NCBI RefSeq assembly: GCF_021431925.1
Contig: NZ_CP090371.1
Coordinates: 2,418,001-2,482,000 of the forward strand
Direction of reading: 5' to 3'
Source of the DNA: Halobaculum sp. CBA1158
GTDB taxonomy: Archaea > Halobacteriota > Halobacteria > Halobacteriales > Haloferacaceae
DNA length: 64,000 bases
In this document: one piece after another, positions 15,424 to 23,211 of the stretch
Layout: every line of letters starts with the position of its first letter
Numbering within the stretch: the first letter of the stretch is position 1
Position numbers and translations under genes: made by a program
Notes under the pieces: generated by a model
Told to the model about the DNA's origin: nothing
The model's input: the letters and a program-made list of their open reading frames with translations, nothing else
The model's database searches: none

Positions 15424-15808
15424 GCCCGCCGCGTTCGATTTCCTCGGAGGTAGTGGTTTCGGGTATCGGGCGTTTGCAGTCGCCCCGGTCTCCGCGGTCG
15501 CCGCCGACGGCGACTCGATCGCCGTCGACTCGTGGGATCCGGTCTCGACGGTCGTAGCAGTCGCTGTGTCGTGTGAAACGTGGGCCGAACGCGCGCCGGT
15601 GAAAAGAGCGGCGCGCGTTCCGCCCTGAATTGGTCCCCGCTGACGCTTCGGCCCTCCAGACGAAGCGTCACCTGACTCAAACGGGTGTGACCACTTAACG
15701 ATGTTGGCGTCGGCCGTACCGGCCCCGACCGGAACCGGCGGCCGTGCGCGTCTCGCACTCGAGTGCGGCGGTTCTGTTCGAGTATGAACGGACAGAGACC
15801 GGATCCGG
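15424..15808. other. 385-bp intergenic stretch with hairpin and possible IS left-end relic
   Basis: No gene is supported here. It contains a perfect 10-bp hairpin, TGACGCTTCG (15641-15650) and CGAAGCGTCA (15661-15670), with a 10-base loop. Directly after it, CCTGACTCAAA (15671-15681) repeats exactly the 11 bases at the left boundary of the TnpB element (2188-2198), followed by CGGGTGTGACCACTTAACG. No right-end hairpin is seen nearby. Confidence 0.5.
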
Positions 15809-17161
15809 CTACCGTCGCGCCGGATGCGACGCGGACAGGCGCGGGCCGTCCCCGAGCAGTCGCTCGCGCAGCGTCTCGTCGGGGTCGGGCTCGGCGAGGA
15901 GGTCCCGCGCGCGCAACTCGGGGACGACGAGGTCGACGAAGTCGTCGAGGCTCCCCGTCCGCAGCACCTCCTTCACGTTGAAGCCGTCGACGCCGACCTC
16001 CTCGTGCCAGCGGGCGAGCTCGTCGGCCACCTGCTCGGGCGTGCCGACGACCACGGGCGAGGTGGTGCCGAGCCCGGAGAACTGCGCGACCTCTCGGACG
16101 GTCCACTCGCGGTCGGGGTCGGACTTCGTGAACGCGTTCATCGTCCCCTGGATCGCGTCGGTCTCGATGTGCTCGATCTTCTGGTCCGGGTCCAACTCCG
16201 AGAGGTCCATGTCGAGAAAGCCCGACAGCAGCGCGAGCGTCGCCTCCACGTCGACGGTGTCGAGGAGGCGCTCGTACTTCGCCTCGGCGGCCGCCTCCGT
16301 CTCGGCGACGACGGGGACGACGCCCGGGAAGAAAGCGAGGTCGTCGGGGTCTCGGCCGAGGTCGGCCGCGCGCTCGCGCAGGTCCTCCATGTACTCGCGG
16401 ACGCCGGGTTCGGTGGGCTGCGAGCAGAACACCGCCTCGGCGTTGGCGGCGGCGAAGTCGCGGCCGCGATCCGAGGATCCGGCCTGGAAGATCACGGGCG
16501 AGCGCTGGGGCGACGGCTCGCAGCCGTGCGGCCCGGGCACGTCGAAAAACTCGCCGTCGTGGTCGATCTCGTGGACGCCCGCGGGGTCGCTGAAGGTGCC
16601 GGACTCGCGGTCGCGGACGACGGCGTCGTCGTCCCAGGAGTCCTCCCACAGCGCGTAGCAGACGTCCATGAACTCGTCGGCGCGGTCGTATCTGGTCTCC
16701 TTGTCCATGCGCTCGTCGAGCCCGAGGTTCCGGGCGGCGGACTCGAGATACGAGGTGACGACGTTGAACGCGACGCGGCCGTCGGTGAGGTGGTCGAGGG
16801 TCGAGAACTCCCGCGCGAGCTGATACGGGTGGGTGTAGGTGGTCGACTTCGTGACCGCGAACCCGAGCGAGTCGGTGACCTCGGCCATCGCGGGCACGAG
16901 GTAGCCGGGGTCGTTCGACGGGGTCTGCACGGCGCGCTCGATGGCCGTCTCGCGGTCGCCGCCGTACACGTCGTAGATGCCGCGCACGTCCGCGAAGAAG
17001 ACGGCCGCGAAGCCGCCGCGCTCGGCGGTGCGGGCCACGTCCGTCCAGTACTCCCTGTCTTTGTACTCGGCGGATCGATCCGCGGGATGCGTCCAAGAGC
17101 CCGGGGAGACGTGCTCCACGGAGTTCATCGTGAAGAGGTTGAGGTGGATGCCGTCGCTCAT
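15809..17161 (-). CDS. LLM-class flavin-dependent monooxygenase (NtaA/SnaA/DszA type)
   Basis: A 450-residue FMNH2-dependent monooxygenase of the nitrilotriacetate/EDTA/dibenzothiophene-sulfone subfamily of the luciferase-like group. Typical blocks: WTHPADRSAEYKDREYWTD, GFAAVFFADVRGIYDVYGG, LARAFSTLDH-like LAREFSTLDHLTDGRVAFNVVTS, and HDGEFFDVPGPHGCEPSPQR with VIFQAGSS. Length (about 440-460) is normal. The start at 17161 (MSDGIHLNLFTMN) gives the expected first strand. It would need a reduced-flavin partner; none is adjacent. The substrate is probably a chelator, sulfonate or similar (inference). Confidence 0.9.
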   Translation of the reverse strand: MSDGIHLNLFTMNSVEHVSPGSWTHPADRSAEYKDREYWTDVARTAERGGFAAVFFADVRGIYDVYGGDRETAIERAVQTPSNDPGYLVPAMAEVTDSLGFAVTKSTTYTHPYQLAREFSTLDHLTDGRVAFNVVTSYLESAARNLGLDERMDKETRYDRADEFMDVCYALWEDSWDDDAVVRDRESGTFSDPAGVHEIDHDGEFFDVPGPHGCEPSPQRSPVIFQAGSSDRGRDFAAANAEAVFCSQPTEPGVREYMEDLRERAADLGRDPDDLAFFPGVVPVVAETEAAAEAKYERLLDTVDVEATLALLSGFLDMDLSELDPDQKIEHIETDAIQGTMNAFTKSDPDREWTVREVAQFSGLGTTSPVVVGTPEQVADELARWHEEVGVDGFNVKEVLRTGSLDDFVDLVVPELRARDLLAEPDPDETLRERLLGDGPRLSASHPARR

Positions 17162-17432
17162 TACGTCGTGTTCGGAGTCGGAGGGTGGTAAGAGGCGGTG
17201 GAATCGGCCGGGCGTGCCTGTACTCGGAGTAGTGAGTGGTGTCGCTGATGGAGTCGAGACTGACGACGTCGGTCCCGGTTGCACGAGGGTATCATAGAAC
17301 AGTTCATACGCTTCGTTGACCGCTCCGTGAATCGGTCAGTACAGACCGTATACTCACCGCTGTTTCACTTCCCCACGATGTCGAATGAAACCGGCGATAC
17401 GGCCTGAACCGCCACTCATCCTCGAATTGTTC

Positions 17433-18341
17433 CTACTGCCCGATTCCGGAGTTCTCGTCCAAATACGCTTGAATTTCCTCGTCGCGTATCGCATCGAGAA
17501 CCGCGTCCGTGCCGAGATGCTCGACCAGGCGACGGTGCCCCCGATCGCGTCGGGCGGCGATCTCCTCGGGCGAGAGCTCCGTCTCGAACGCCCGGTCGAT
17601 GTACCGTTCGCGGAGCGTGGCCACTTCGTCGTCGGGCAGGTCGGTCTCGCCCATCTCGTTGTCGAACCACTCCCGCCAGCGTTCGCGGTCACCCCAGTCG
17701 CCGCTGAACTCGCTCTCCGGGCGGAGCCAGTCGTAGTGCGGCGCGACCTCGCCAGCGAGCCCCTCGTCCCGCCGGTGGTCTTCGAGCAGCGTTCGTGCGA
17801 CGTGCGCACCGTGGCCGGTGGCGATCGCCACCTGTGCGTTCCGACTGTCCGTCGGTGCGGCGACGTAGAGCCCGTCGATGTGCGTCCGCCCGTCGGCGTC
17901 CGGCACGTCCCGGTCGAGTTGCTCGCGGTCCTCGCCGTGGTGTTCGTGGACCTCGAACATCTCACCGTCCTCGTCGAGGGGGTCGAGATATGACGCATCG
18001 TACCACGCGGCGGCGACAACACACTGCGCGGTGACGGGCTCTCCCTCTGCGGGCGTAACCCGGAACCCTTCGTCGTCGCGTTCAACTGCGTCAACGACGT
18101 CGGGCCGAAGCGTCGCACCGACTTCGTCGAGGTGGTCGTGAAACAGCGCGGTCAGGGTCTCGGTGTCGATACCACCGGGGAACCCGGGGTAGTTCTCGAC
18201 GTAGGCCGCGCGGGCGAGGGCGGCGTTCCCGCGGTCGTAGACGGCCGTGTCGAAACCGTAGCGAGCGGTGAACACGGCGACGCCCGTGCCGGTGGGTCCG
18301 CCGCCGACGACGACGACGTCGTGGTCGCGTTCATTCCCCAT
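17433..18341 (-). CDS. Thioredoxin-reductase-like FAD oxidoreductase, partner of siderophore-binding protein
   Basis: A 302-residue NAD(P)/FAD protein. The FAD motif VVVVGGGPTGTGVAVF opens it; AAYVENYPGFPGGIDTETL resembles thioredoxin reductase, and HIDGLYVAAPTDS is the C-terminal FAD motif. The redox CxxC of thioredoxin reductase is absent. A middle NADPH domain is reduced, and a C-terminal about 100-residue helical extension follows. It overlaps the upstream siderophore-binding lipoprotein gene by 11 bp, so the two are translated from one transcript. Possible role: reduction of ferric siderophore or of an imported iron complex (inference from linkage). Confidence 0.85.
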   Translation of the reverse strand: MGNERDHDVVVVGGGPTGTGVAVFTARYGFDTAVYDRGNAALARAAYVENYPGFPGGIDTETLTALFHDHLDEVGATLRPDVVDAVERDDEGFRVTPAEGEPVTAQCVVAAAWYDASYLDPLDEDGEMFEVHEHHGEDREQLDRDVPDADGRTHIDGLYVAAPTDSRNAQVAIATGHGAHVARTLLEDHRRDEGLAGEVAPHYDWLRPESEFSGDWGDRERWREWFDNEMGETDLPDDEVATLRERYIDRAFETELSPEEIAARRDRGHRRLVEHLGTDAVLDAIRDEEIQAYLDENSGIGQ

Positions 18342-19476
18342 CGGTCACGATCTCCGCAATCCGCTCACGGTCGAACAGCTGTTCGTCGCCGAACTCGTCA
18401 GGGTACAGTCCCTGTGCGGCTCGCTCCAACTGGAAGAGGTGGATGATCGGTCCCTGGTAGGTGACTCCGCCGTAGATCACGCGGTCGTTCTGAACGGCGC
18501 TCAGGTCACTTGCCACGTCGTGGTCCTCCAGGTGCGAGCGGATGTTCTGATCGAAGTACTCCTCGGAGACATCGCCTTGCAGCCGAATGGCGAGCACGTC
18601 GGGGTCTATCTCCAGCAGCGTCTCGAAGTCGATCCGTCCGCCCCCGGCCTGTGCATCGGTGACCCCGTTCGCGGCTAAGGCGTCGTTGACTTGCAGGTCT
18701 CGCCAGTGTCTCGACTGGGTCCCTTCGCCGACGAGATAGGGGAAGAACGACTCGGGCGGTATCCCGGCCGGGTACAGCACGGCGACGTCTGGCGACGCCT
18801 CGGGAGTCCGGCTCTGAACCTCGCCCACCACCTCGTCGTGGTACGTCTTGAACGCCTCGTAGCGAGCCCGCTCTTGGAACGTCTCTGCCAGCACCTCGAA
18901 CGCCTCGTAGATCGAATAGTAGCGGTAGTTGTGCCAGTCGTAGACCTGTGTGAACGACGTGTTCCCGAGGAACGGCGCGACGTTGTCGACGACTTCCTCC
19001 ACGTCGCCTTCGCTCCACTGAAGCCTGTTGATCATGAAATTCGGGTCGATGACGTGCAGATCCGCGTCGACCTCGTAGAAGATCTCCTTGTCGACGCCAT
19101 CCTGGTAGAGCTGAGGGAGCTCCTCCTTGTTCACCGAGACACCCGGGAGTTCCTCGTAGAGGTGCGCCGCGTACCGTGCGCGGATCCCGATGCCCGCCAA
19201 CCCGTCGGCCTGCCCCAGCGCGACTCCGATGTCCGCGTAGTCGCCGGTGAACGGGACCCAGCGCTCGGGCGGTTCCTCGAACTCTACCTCGCCGACCGGT
19301 TCCATGGTCACCGACTGTCCCGAGTCGGTTTCCGTCGGTGTGTTCGTCGATGTCGCAGAACTCGTCGGGGTCCCCGTCGAAGCGTCCCCGCTACAGCCGG
19401 CGAGCAAACCGATGCCCACGGCGGTTCCGGTTCTGAGTACGTCACGTCGCGTCGGTATGAGGTCGGTTTCAGCCAT
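18331..19476 (-). CDS. Iron-siderophore-type ABC transporter substrate-binding lipoprotein
   Basis: A 381-residue extracytoplasmic binding protein of the FepB/BtuF cluster. It has a Tat lipoprotein signal: twin Arg in TRRDVLRTG, a hydrophobic core and lipobox LLAGCSG (Cys near 28). A Thr/Ser-rich stalk (TPTSSATSTNTPT) follows, as in haloarchaeal surface lipoproteins. The mature part shows the two-lobed pattern (VEFEEPPERWVPF..., DVAVLYPAG, DPDVLAIRLQG). The ATG at 19476 lies 8 bp from a DtxR-type box. No permease or ATPase gene is nearby, so the transporter core must be elsewhere. Followed directly by the flavoenzyme gene. Confidence 0.9.
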   Translation of the reverse strand: MAETDLIPTRRDVLRTGTAVGIGLLAGCSGDASTGTPTSSATSTNTPTETDSGQSVTMEPVGEVEFEEPPERWVPFTGDYADIGVALGQADGLAGIGIRARYAAHLYEELPGVSVNKEELPQLYQDGVDKEIFYEVDADLHVIDPNFMINRLQWSEGDVEEVVDNVAPFLGNTSFTQVYDWHNYRYYSIYEAFEVLAETFQERARYEAFKTYHDEVVGEVQSRTPEASPDVAVLYPAGIPPESFFPYLVGEGTQSRHWRDLQVNDALAANGVTDAQAGGGRIDFETLLEIDPDVLAIRLQGDVSEEYFDQNIRSHLEDHDVASDLSAVQNDRVIYGGVTYQGPIIHLFQLERAAQGLYPDEFGDEQLFDRERIAEIVTDGE

Positions 19477-19510
19477 GCGATTTTTTGGCTGACCTAAATT
19501 ATTAGTCCTT
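19477..19510 (-). promoter_or_regulatory. DtxR/Idr-type iron box overlapping the core promoter
   Basis: Read on the minus strand, TTAGGTCAGCCAAA (19497-19484) matches 12 of 14 bases of the known DtxR-family consensus TTAGGTTAGCCTAA. It overlaps a TATA-like AATAATTTA about 26 bp before the ATG, so a bound repressor would block the promoter. The transcript would be leaderless or nearly so. Iron control is inferred from the match and from the siderophore-binding gene it precedes. Confidence 0.65.
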
Positions 19511-19670
19511 CCGATTCTCCGTCCGCCCGCAGGGTGGGGCTTGCGCGGCCGCCACCACGCCTGTCGCCGCCGCTGTCCTGATCTCAGCGATGGATTCGGC
19601 GCACCCACGGTATCCGGCCGATCCAACCGGGTGGGTCCGATTTATCACCCGCGCTCACACACCTTCGCAC

Positions 19671-20696
19671 ATGCCCGACCGCGTCGCAGTCCTCGCCCAC
19701 GAGAAGTTTCCCGACCGCTCGAAGACCGCAAACGGGATCATCCGCTACGCCGACTACGAGGTCGCCGCGGTCCTCGACCGCGACCGCCCCGGCGAGCGCG
19801 TCGCCGACCACCTCCCGGCCGTTCCGGACGCGCCGATCGTCGCCTCGTTCGCGGACGTGCCCGACGACGTGGACGCGCTCGTCATCGGGATCGCCCCCAT
19901 CGGCGGCGGCTTCGACGAGTCGTGGCGGCCGGACGTGGAGGCGGCCATCGAGGCCGGCTGCGACGTGATCTCGGGGCTCCACTACTTCCTCAACGAGGAC
20001 GACGACCTCGCCGCGCTGGCGGCCGAACACGGCGTCGACCTGTGGGACGTGCGCCGCCCGGACCCCGACATCGGCGTCGCCGAGGGCCGCGCGGCCGAGG
20101 TCGACGCGGACGTGGTCCTGACGGTTGGCACCGATTGCTCGGTCGGGAAGATGACTGCGACGATGGAACTGGTCGAGGCCGCCCGGGAGGCCGGCGTCGA
20201 CGCCTGCGCGATCCCCACGGGCCAGACGGGGATCATGATCGAGGGATGGGGGCATCCCGTCGACCGCGTCGTGAGCGACTTCACCGCCGGCGCGGTCGAG
20301 GAGATGATCCTCGAGAAGGGCGACAATCACGACCTGCTCGTCGTCGAGGGCCAGGGCAGCATCGTCCACCCCGCGTACTCGGCGGTCACCTGCGGCATCC
20401 TCCACGGCGCGATGGCCGACAGGCTGGTCCTCTGTCACGCCACCGGCCGCGAGGCGATCCACGGCTACGAGTCGTTCGACCTCCCGCCCCTGCCGGAGTA
20501 CGTCGACCTCTACGAGTCGCTCGCAACGCCCGTTCACGGGGCGGAGGTCGTCGCCGGCGCGCTCAACACGGTCGACATCGCCGACGACGCGGCCGCCGAG
20601 GCCGCAGTCGACGACTTCGCCGACGCCGTCGACGCGCCGGCGACGGACCTCATTCGGTTCGGGACCGACGAGGTGCTGGAGGCGATCCGCGGATGA
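19671..20696 (+). CDS. dgcN: DUF1611 protein, D-glutamate N-acetyltransferase DgcN type
   Basis: A 341-residue protein with an N-terminal Rossmann-like DUF1611 domain and a P-loop domain (GTDCSVGKMTATMEL). In marine bacteria DgcN acetylates D-glutamate and works with the racemase DgcA. The dgcA gene follows and overlaps by four bases (ATGA), which supports the same pair here. Other motifs: IPTGQTGIMIEGWG and VVEGQGSIVHPAYSAVT. The start at 19671 (MPDRVAVLAHEKF) gives the right beta strand; the 27 codons upstream are excluded. The archaeal substrate has not been tested as far as I know. Confidence 0.85.
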   Translation: MPDRVAVLAHEKFPDRSKTANGIIRYADYEVAAVLDRDRPGERVADHLPAVPDAPIVASFADVPDDVDALVIGIAPIGGGFDESWRPDVEAAIEAGCDVISGLHYFLNEDDDLAALAAEHGVDLWDVRRPDPDIGVAEGRAAEVDADVVLTVGTDCSVGKMTATMELVEAAREAGVDACAIPTGQTGIMIEGWGHPVDRVVSDFTAGAVEEMILEKGDNHDLLVVEGQGSIVHPAYSAVTCGILHGAMADRLVLCHATGREAIHGYESFDLPPLPEYVDLYESLATPVHGAEVVAGALNTVDIADDAAAEAAVDDFADAVDAPATDLIRFGTDEVLEAIRG

Positions 20697-21760
20697 CGGC
20701 CCCGTCGTCGTCTCTCACCACCTCCTTCGAGCGCGTCTCCCTGCCGCTGGAACACGACTTCACCATCTCGCGGGGCACCACCGTCGCCGCCGAGAACGTG
20801 ATCGTCCGGATCGCCGACGAGGGCGGCATGGTCGGCGTCGGCGCGGCCGCGCCCTCGGCCCACTACGGCGAGACCGCCGACACCGTCGCGGCGGTGCTGC
20901 CGGACCTGCTCGCGGCGGTCGAGACCGTCGGCGACCCGCACGCGATCGCGGCGATCGAAGCGCGCATGGAGTCGGTCGTCTCCGACAACCCCGCGGCCCG
21001 TTGCGCGGTGAGCATCGCGCTGCACGACCTGGCCGCCAAACGCCTCGGCGTCCCGCTGTACCGCCTGTGGGGGCTGAACCCGGCCGACGCGCCGACCTCC
21101 TCGTTCACCATCGGCATCGACGACACCGCGACCATGCGTGAGAAGACGCGGGAGGCGGTCGACGCGGGCTACTCGACGCTGAAGCTGAAGCTCGGCACCG
21201 ACCGCGACCGCGAGGTCGTCGAAGCGGTGTGCGAGGAGGCGTCCGACGCGACGCTCCGCGTCGACGCCAACGAGGCGTGGACGCCCAGAGAGACCGCCCG
21301 CAAGAGCGAGTGGCTGGCGGATCTGGGCGTGGAGTTCATCGAGCAGCCCCTCCCCGCGAGCGACCCCGCGGGACTGAAGGACGCACACGAGCGCTCCGTG
21401 CTGCCGATCGCCGCCGACGAGTCGTGCGTCACGCTCTCCGATATTCCGCGGATCGCCGACCGCTGTGACATCGCGAACCTGAAGCTGATGAAGTGCGGCG
21501 GCCTGCTGGAGGCCAAACGGATGATCCACGCCGCCCGCGCACACGGGCTGGAGGTGATGCTCGGCTGCATGGTGGAGTCGAACGCCGCCATCGCCGCCGG
21601 CTGTCACCTCGGGCCGCTGCTCGATTACGCGGACCTCGACGGGAGCCTGTTGCTCGCCGAGGACGCGGACCCGTTCGAGGGCGTGGCGATGCCGGAGGGG
21701 CGGATCGAACTGGGCGCGGTCGAGCGAAACGGGACCGGCGCGGTCGAGCGGTCGGAGTGA
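20693..21760 (+). CDS. dgcA: Enolase-superfamily racemase, DgcA / dipeptide-epimerase type
   Basis: A 355-residue enolase-superfamily enzyme of the muconate lactonising/dipeptide epimerase group. The catalytic Lys pair is in STLKLKLG, metal ligands are Asp in LRVDANEAW, Glu in FIEQPLP and Asp in IAADESC, and the opposite-face Lys is in ANLKLMKCGG. The pairing with DUF1611 matches DgcA, N-acetyl-D-glutamate racemase; L-Ala-D/L-Glu epimerase is the alternative. Its ATG overlaps the dgcN stop, so translation is coupled. Start chosen from that overlap. Confidence 0.88.
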   Translation: MTAPSSSLTTSFERVSLPLEHDFTISRGTTVAAENVIVRIADEGGMVGVGAAAPSAHYGETADTVAAVLPDLLAAVETVGDPHAIAAIEARMESVVSDNPAARCAVSIALHDLAAKRLGVPLYRLWGLNPADAPTSSFTIGIDDTATMREKTREAVDAGYSTLKLKLGTDRDREVVEAVCEEASDATLRVDANEAWTPRETARKSEWLADLGVEFIEQPLPASDPAGLKDAHERSVLPIAADESCVTLSDIPRIADRCDIANLKLMKCGGLLEAKRMIHAARAHGLEVMLGCMVESNAAIAAGCHLGPLLDYADLDGSLLLAEDADPFEGVAMPEGRIELGAVERNGTGAVERSE

Positions 21761-21823
21761 CGCCCTGCGGCTCGTCCCCACACCGGCGGAACGCTGATAC
21801 CGTCTCCCCCGACCACGTCCGTC

Positions 21824-22594
21824 GTGAGCGATCACCGACAGGAGAACCGTCGGCTGTGGGACGAGTGGAGCGACGAGTTCCAGTCGTACTGGAACGCGAA
21901 CACCGCCGACGGCGACCTCCCGCCCGCGCCGTCGCCGTTCGACACGGACCGACCCGGCGGGATGGACCCCGACCCCCTGGAGTCGGTCGACGGGACCGAC
22001 TACGTCGAACTGGGCTGCGGCGGCGGACAGGGGAGCGTCGGCACCGCCCGCATGGGAGCCGACACCGTCGTCGGCGTCGACTTCTCGCGCGAGCAGCTCC
22101 GGCACGCGCGCCGGCTCCGCGACTTCTACGGCGTCGACGCGCGGTTCGTCCAGGGGGACGCGGCCGACCTCCCACTCCCTGACGACGCGTTCGACCTGGC
22201 CTCCTCGGAGGCGGCGTTCCAGATGGTCCCCGACCTCGACCGGGCGCTCGCGGAGGCCCGCCGCGTCCTCCGCGAGGGCGGCGTGTTCGTGCTCAGCCTG
22301 CCGCACCCGCTGTACGAGGCGCTCGACGCCGAGACGCGGACGCTGGAGGGGAACTACCTCGATCCCGGCCCCCGCGAGGTCACGGTCGACGAATCGTTCG
22401 AGTCGACGATGGTCCTGTTCGATCGTCCCGTCGCGCAGGTGTACAACGCGCTCCGCGAGGCCGGCTTCGAGGTGACGCGGATGCGAGAACACGTGAACGA
22501 CCCGATCGCCGACGCGGACCCGGCCGAGAGCGACCGCCCGGACGTGCTGTGGGAGGTGCCGCGGAGCGTGCGGTTCCGGGCGGTCGCGCGGTGA
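21824..22594 (+). CDS. Class I SAM-dependent methyltransferase
   Basis: A 256-residue methyltransferase. Motif I is YVELGCGGGQGSVG, motif II VVGVDFSREQL, then FVQGDAADLPLPDDAFD and the post-motif LREGGVFVLSLPHPLYEAL. It begins with a GTG codon (VSDHRQENRRLWDEWSDEFQ), a common start in such proteins. Substrate not evident, possibly small molecule. It lies 63 bp after dgcA in the same direction and ends 9 bp before a convergent lipoprotein gene. Confidence 0.88.
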   Translation: MSDHRQENRRLWDEWSDEFQSYWNANTADGDLPPAPSPFDTDRPGGMDPDPLESVDGTDYVELGCGGGQGSVGTARMGADTVVGVDFSREQLRHARRLRDFYGVDARFVQGDAADLPLPDDAFDLASSEAAFQMVPDLDRALAEARRVLREGGVFVLSLPHPLYEALDAETRTLEGNYLDPGPREVTVDESFESTMVLFDRPVAQVYNALREAGFEVTRMREHVNDPIADADPAESDRPDVLWEVPRSVRFRAVAR

Positions 22595-22603
22595 TCCCCA
22601 ATC

Positions 22604-23149
22604 TCAAAACGGCGTCGGAACCCTCGACAGCGGTCCGCACCCGAGCGTCGTCGTGATATGGCTCGTCTCGACGGTCGCGTCGGGACGGATCGCGGCCTCG
22701 TAGCTCGTCTCGTTGCAGTCGAAGTCCGCCTCGGGCACGTCGGCGAGCACCGTCACGTCGTCGCCGTCGACCCACAGGAGCCGATAGTCGTCCGGTTCTC
22801 GGAGGTCGACGGTCACGGCCGCACCGGACGACACCGTCGCCGTGCGGTCGAACACTACCCCGCTGTCGTCCGCTTCCAACCGGAGCCGGACCGTCCGGGC
22901 ATCGCCGGTGTCGTTCCACACCCGAGCGGCGACCGGCAGGTTCGCGGCCGCCGCCGGGACCAGTCTGCGGTCGCCGACGGCGACGACGAGGGACGAGGAA
23001 GACGGGAACCCCTCGATCGCGCCGGCGAGGTACGAATCGCCGTCGACCTCGCGCACCGGCAGGTCGCGGCCGGCCGCCGTGAGACAGCCACCGGTAGCGG
23101 CGAGCACCGTGGTTCCAAGCATCGCGAGGAGCCGGCGTCTGGAGGGCAT
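22604..23149 (-). CDS. Tat lipoprotein of unknown function
   Basis: A 181-residue secreted lipoprotein. Signal: MPSRRRLLAMLGTTVLAATG with lipobox GGC (Cys22). The mature part is beta-rich with Asp/Val/Thr and likely forms an Ig-like sandwich: segments VAARVWNDTGDARTVRLRLEA and VTVDLREPDDYRLLWVDG. Two further Cys (DFDCNET and LGCGPL) may form a disulfide outside the cell. The start at 23149 gives the expected twin Arg. A similar small Tat lipoprotein occurs at 42.5 kb. Function unknown. Confidence 0.82.
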   Translation of the reverse strand: MPSRRRLLAMLGTTVLAATGGCLTAAGRDLPVREVDGDSYLAGAIEGFPSSSSLVVAVGDRRLVPAAAANLPVAARVWNDTGDARTVRLRLEADDSGVVFDRTATVSSGAAVTVDLREPDDYRLLWVDGDDVTVLADVPEADFDCNETSYEAAIRPDATVETSHITTTLGCGPLSRVPTPF

Positions 23150-23211
23150 CGTCCCGACTCCGACGATGCACGACAAGTGCCTTGTGGACGGGCGGGGGAC
23201 GACCGAGCCGC

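Noticed and set aside
20534-22492. Minus-strand frame of 652 codons opposite dgcA and the methyltransferase
   Set aside because: Shadow of two well-supported plus-strand genes.
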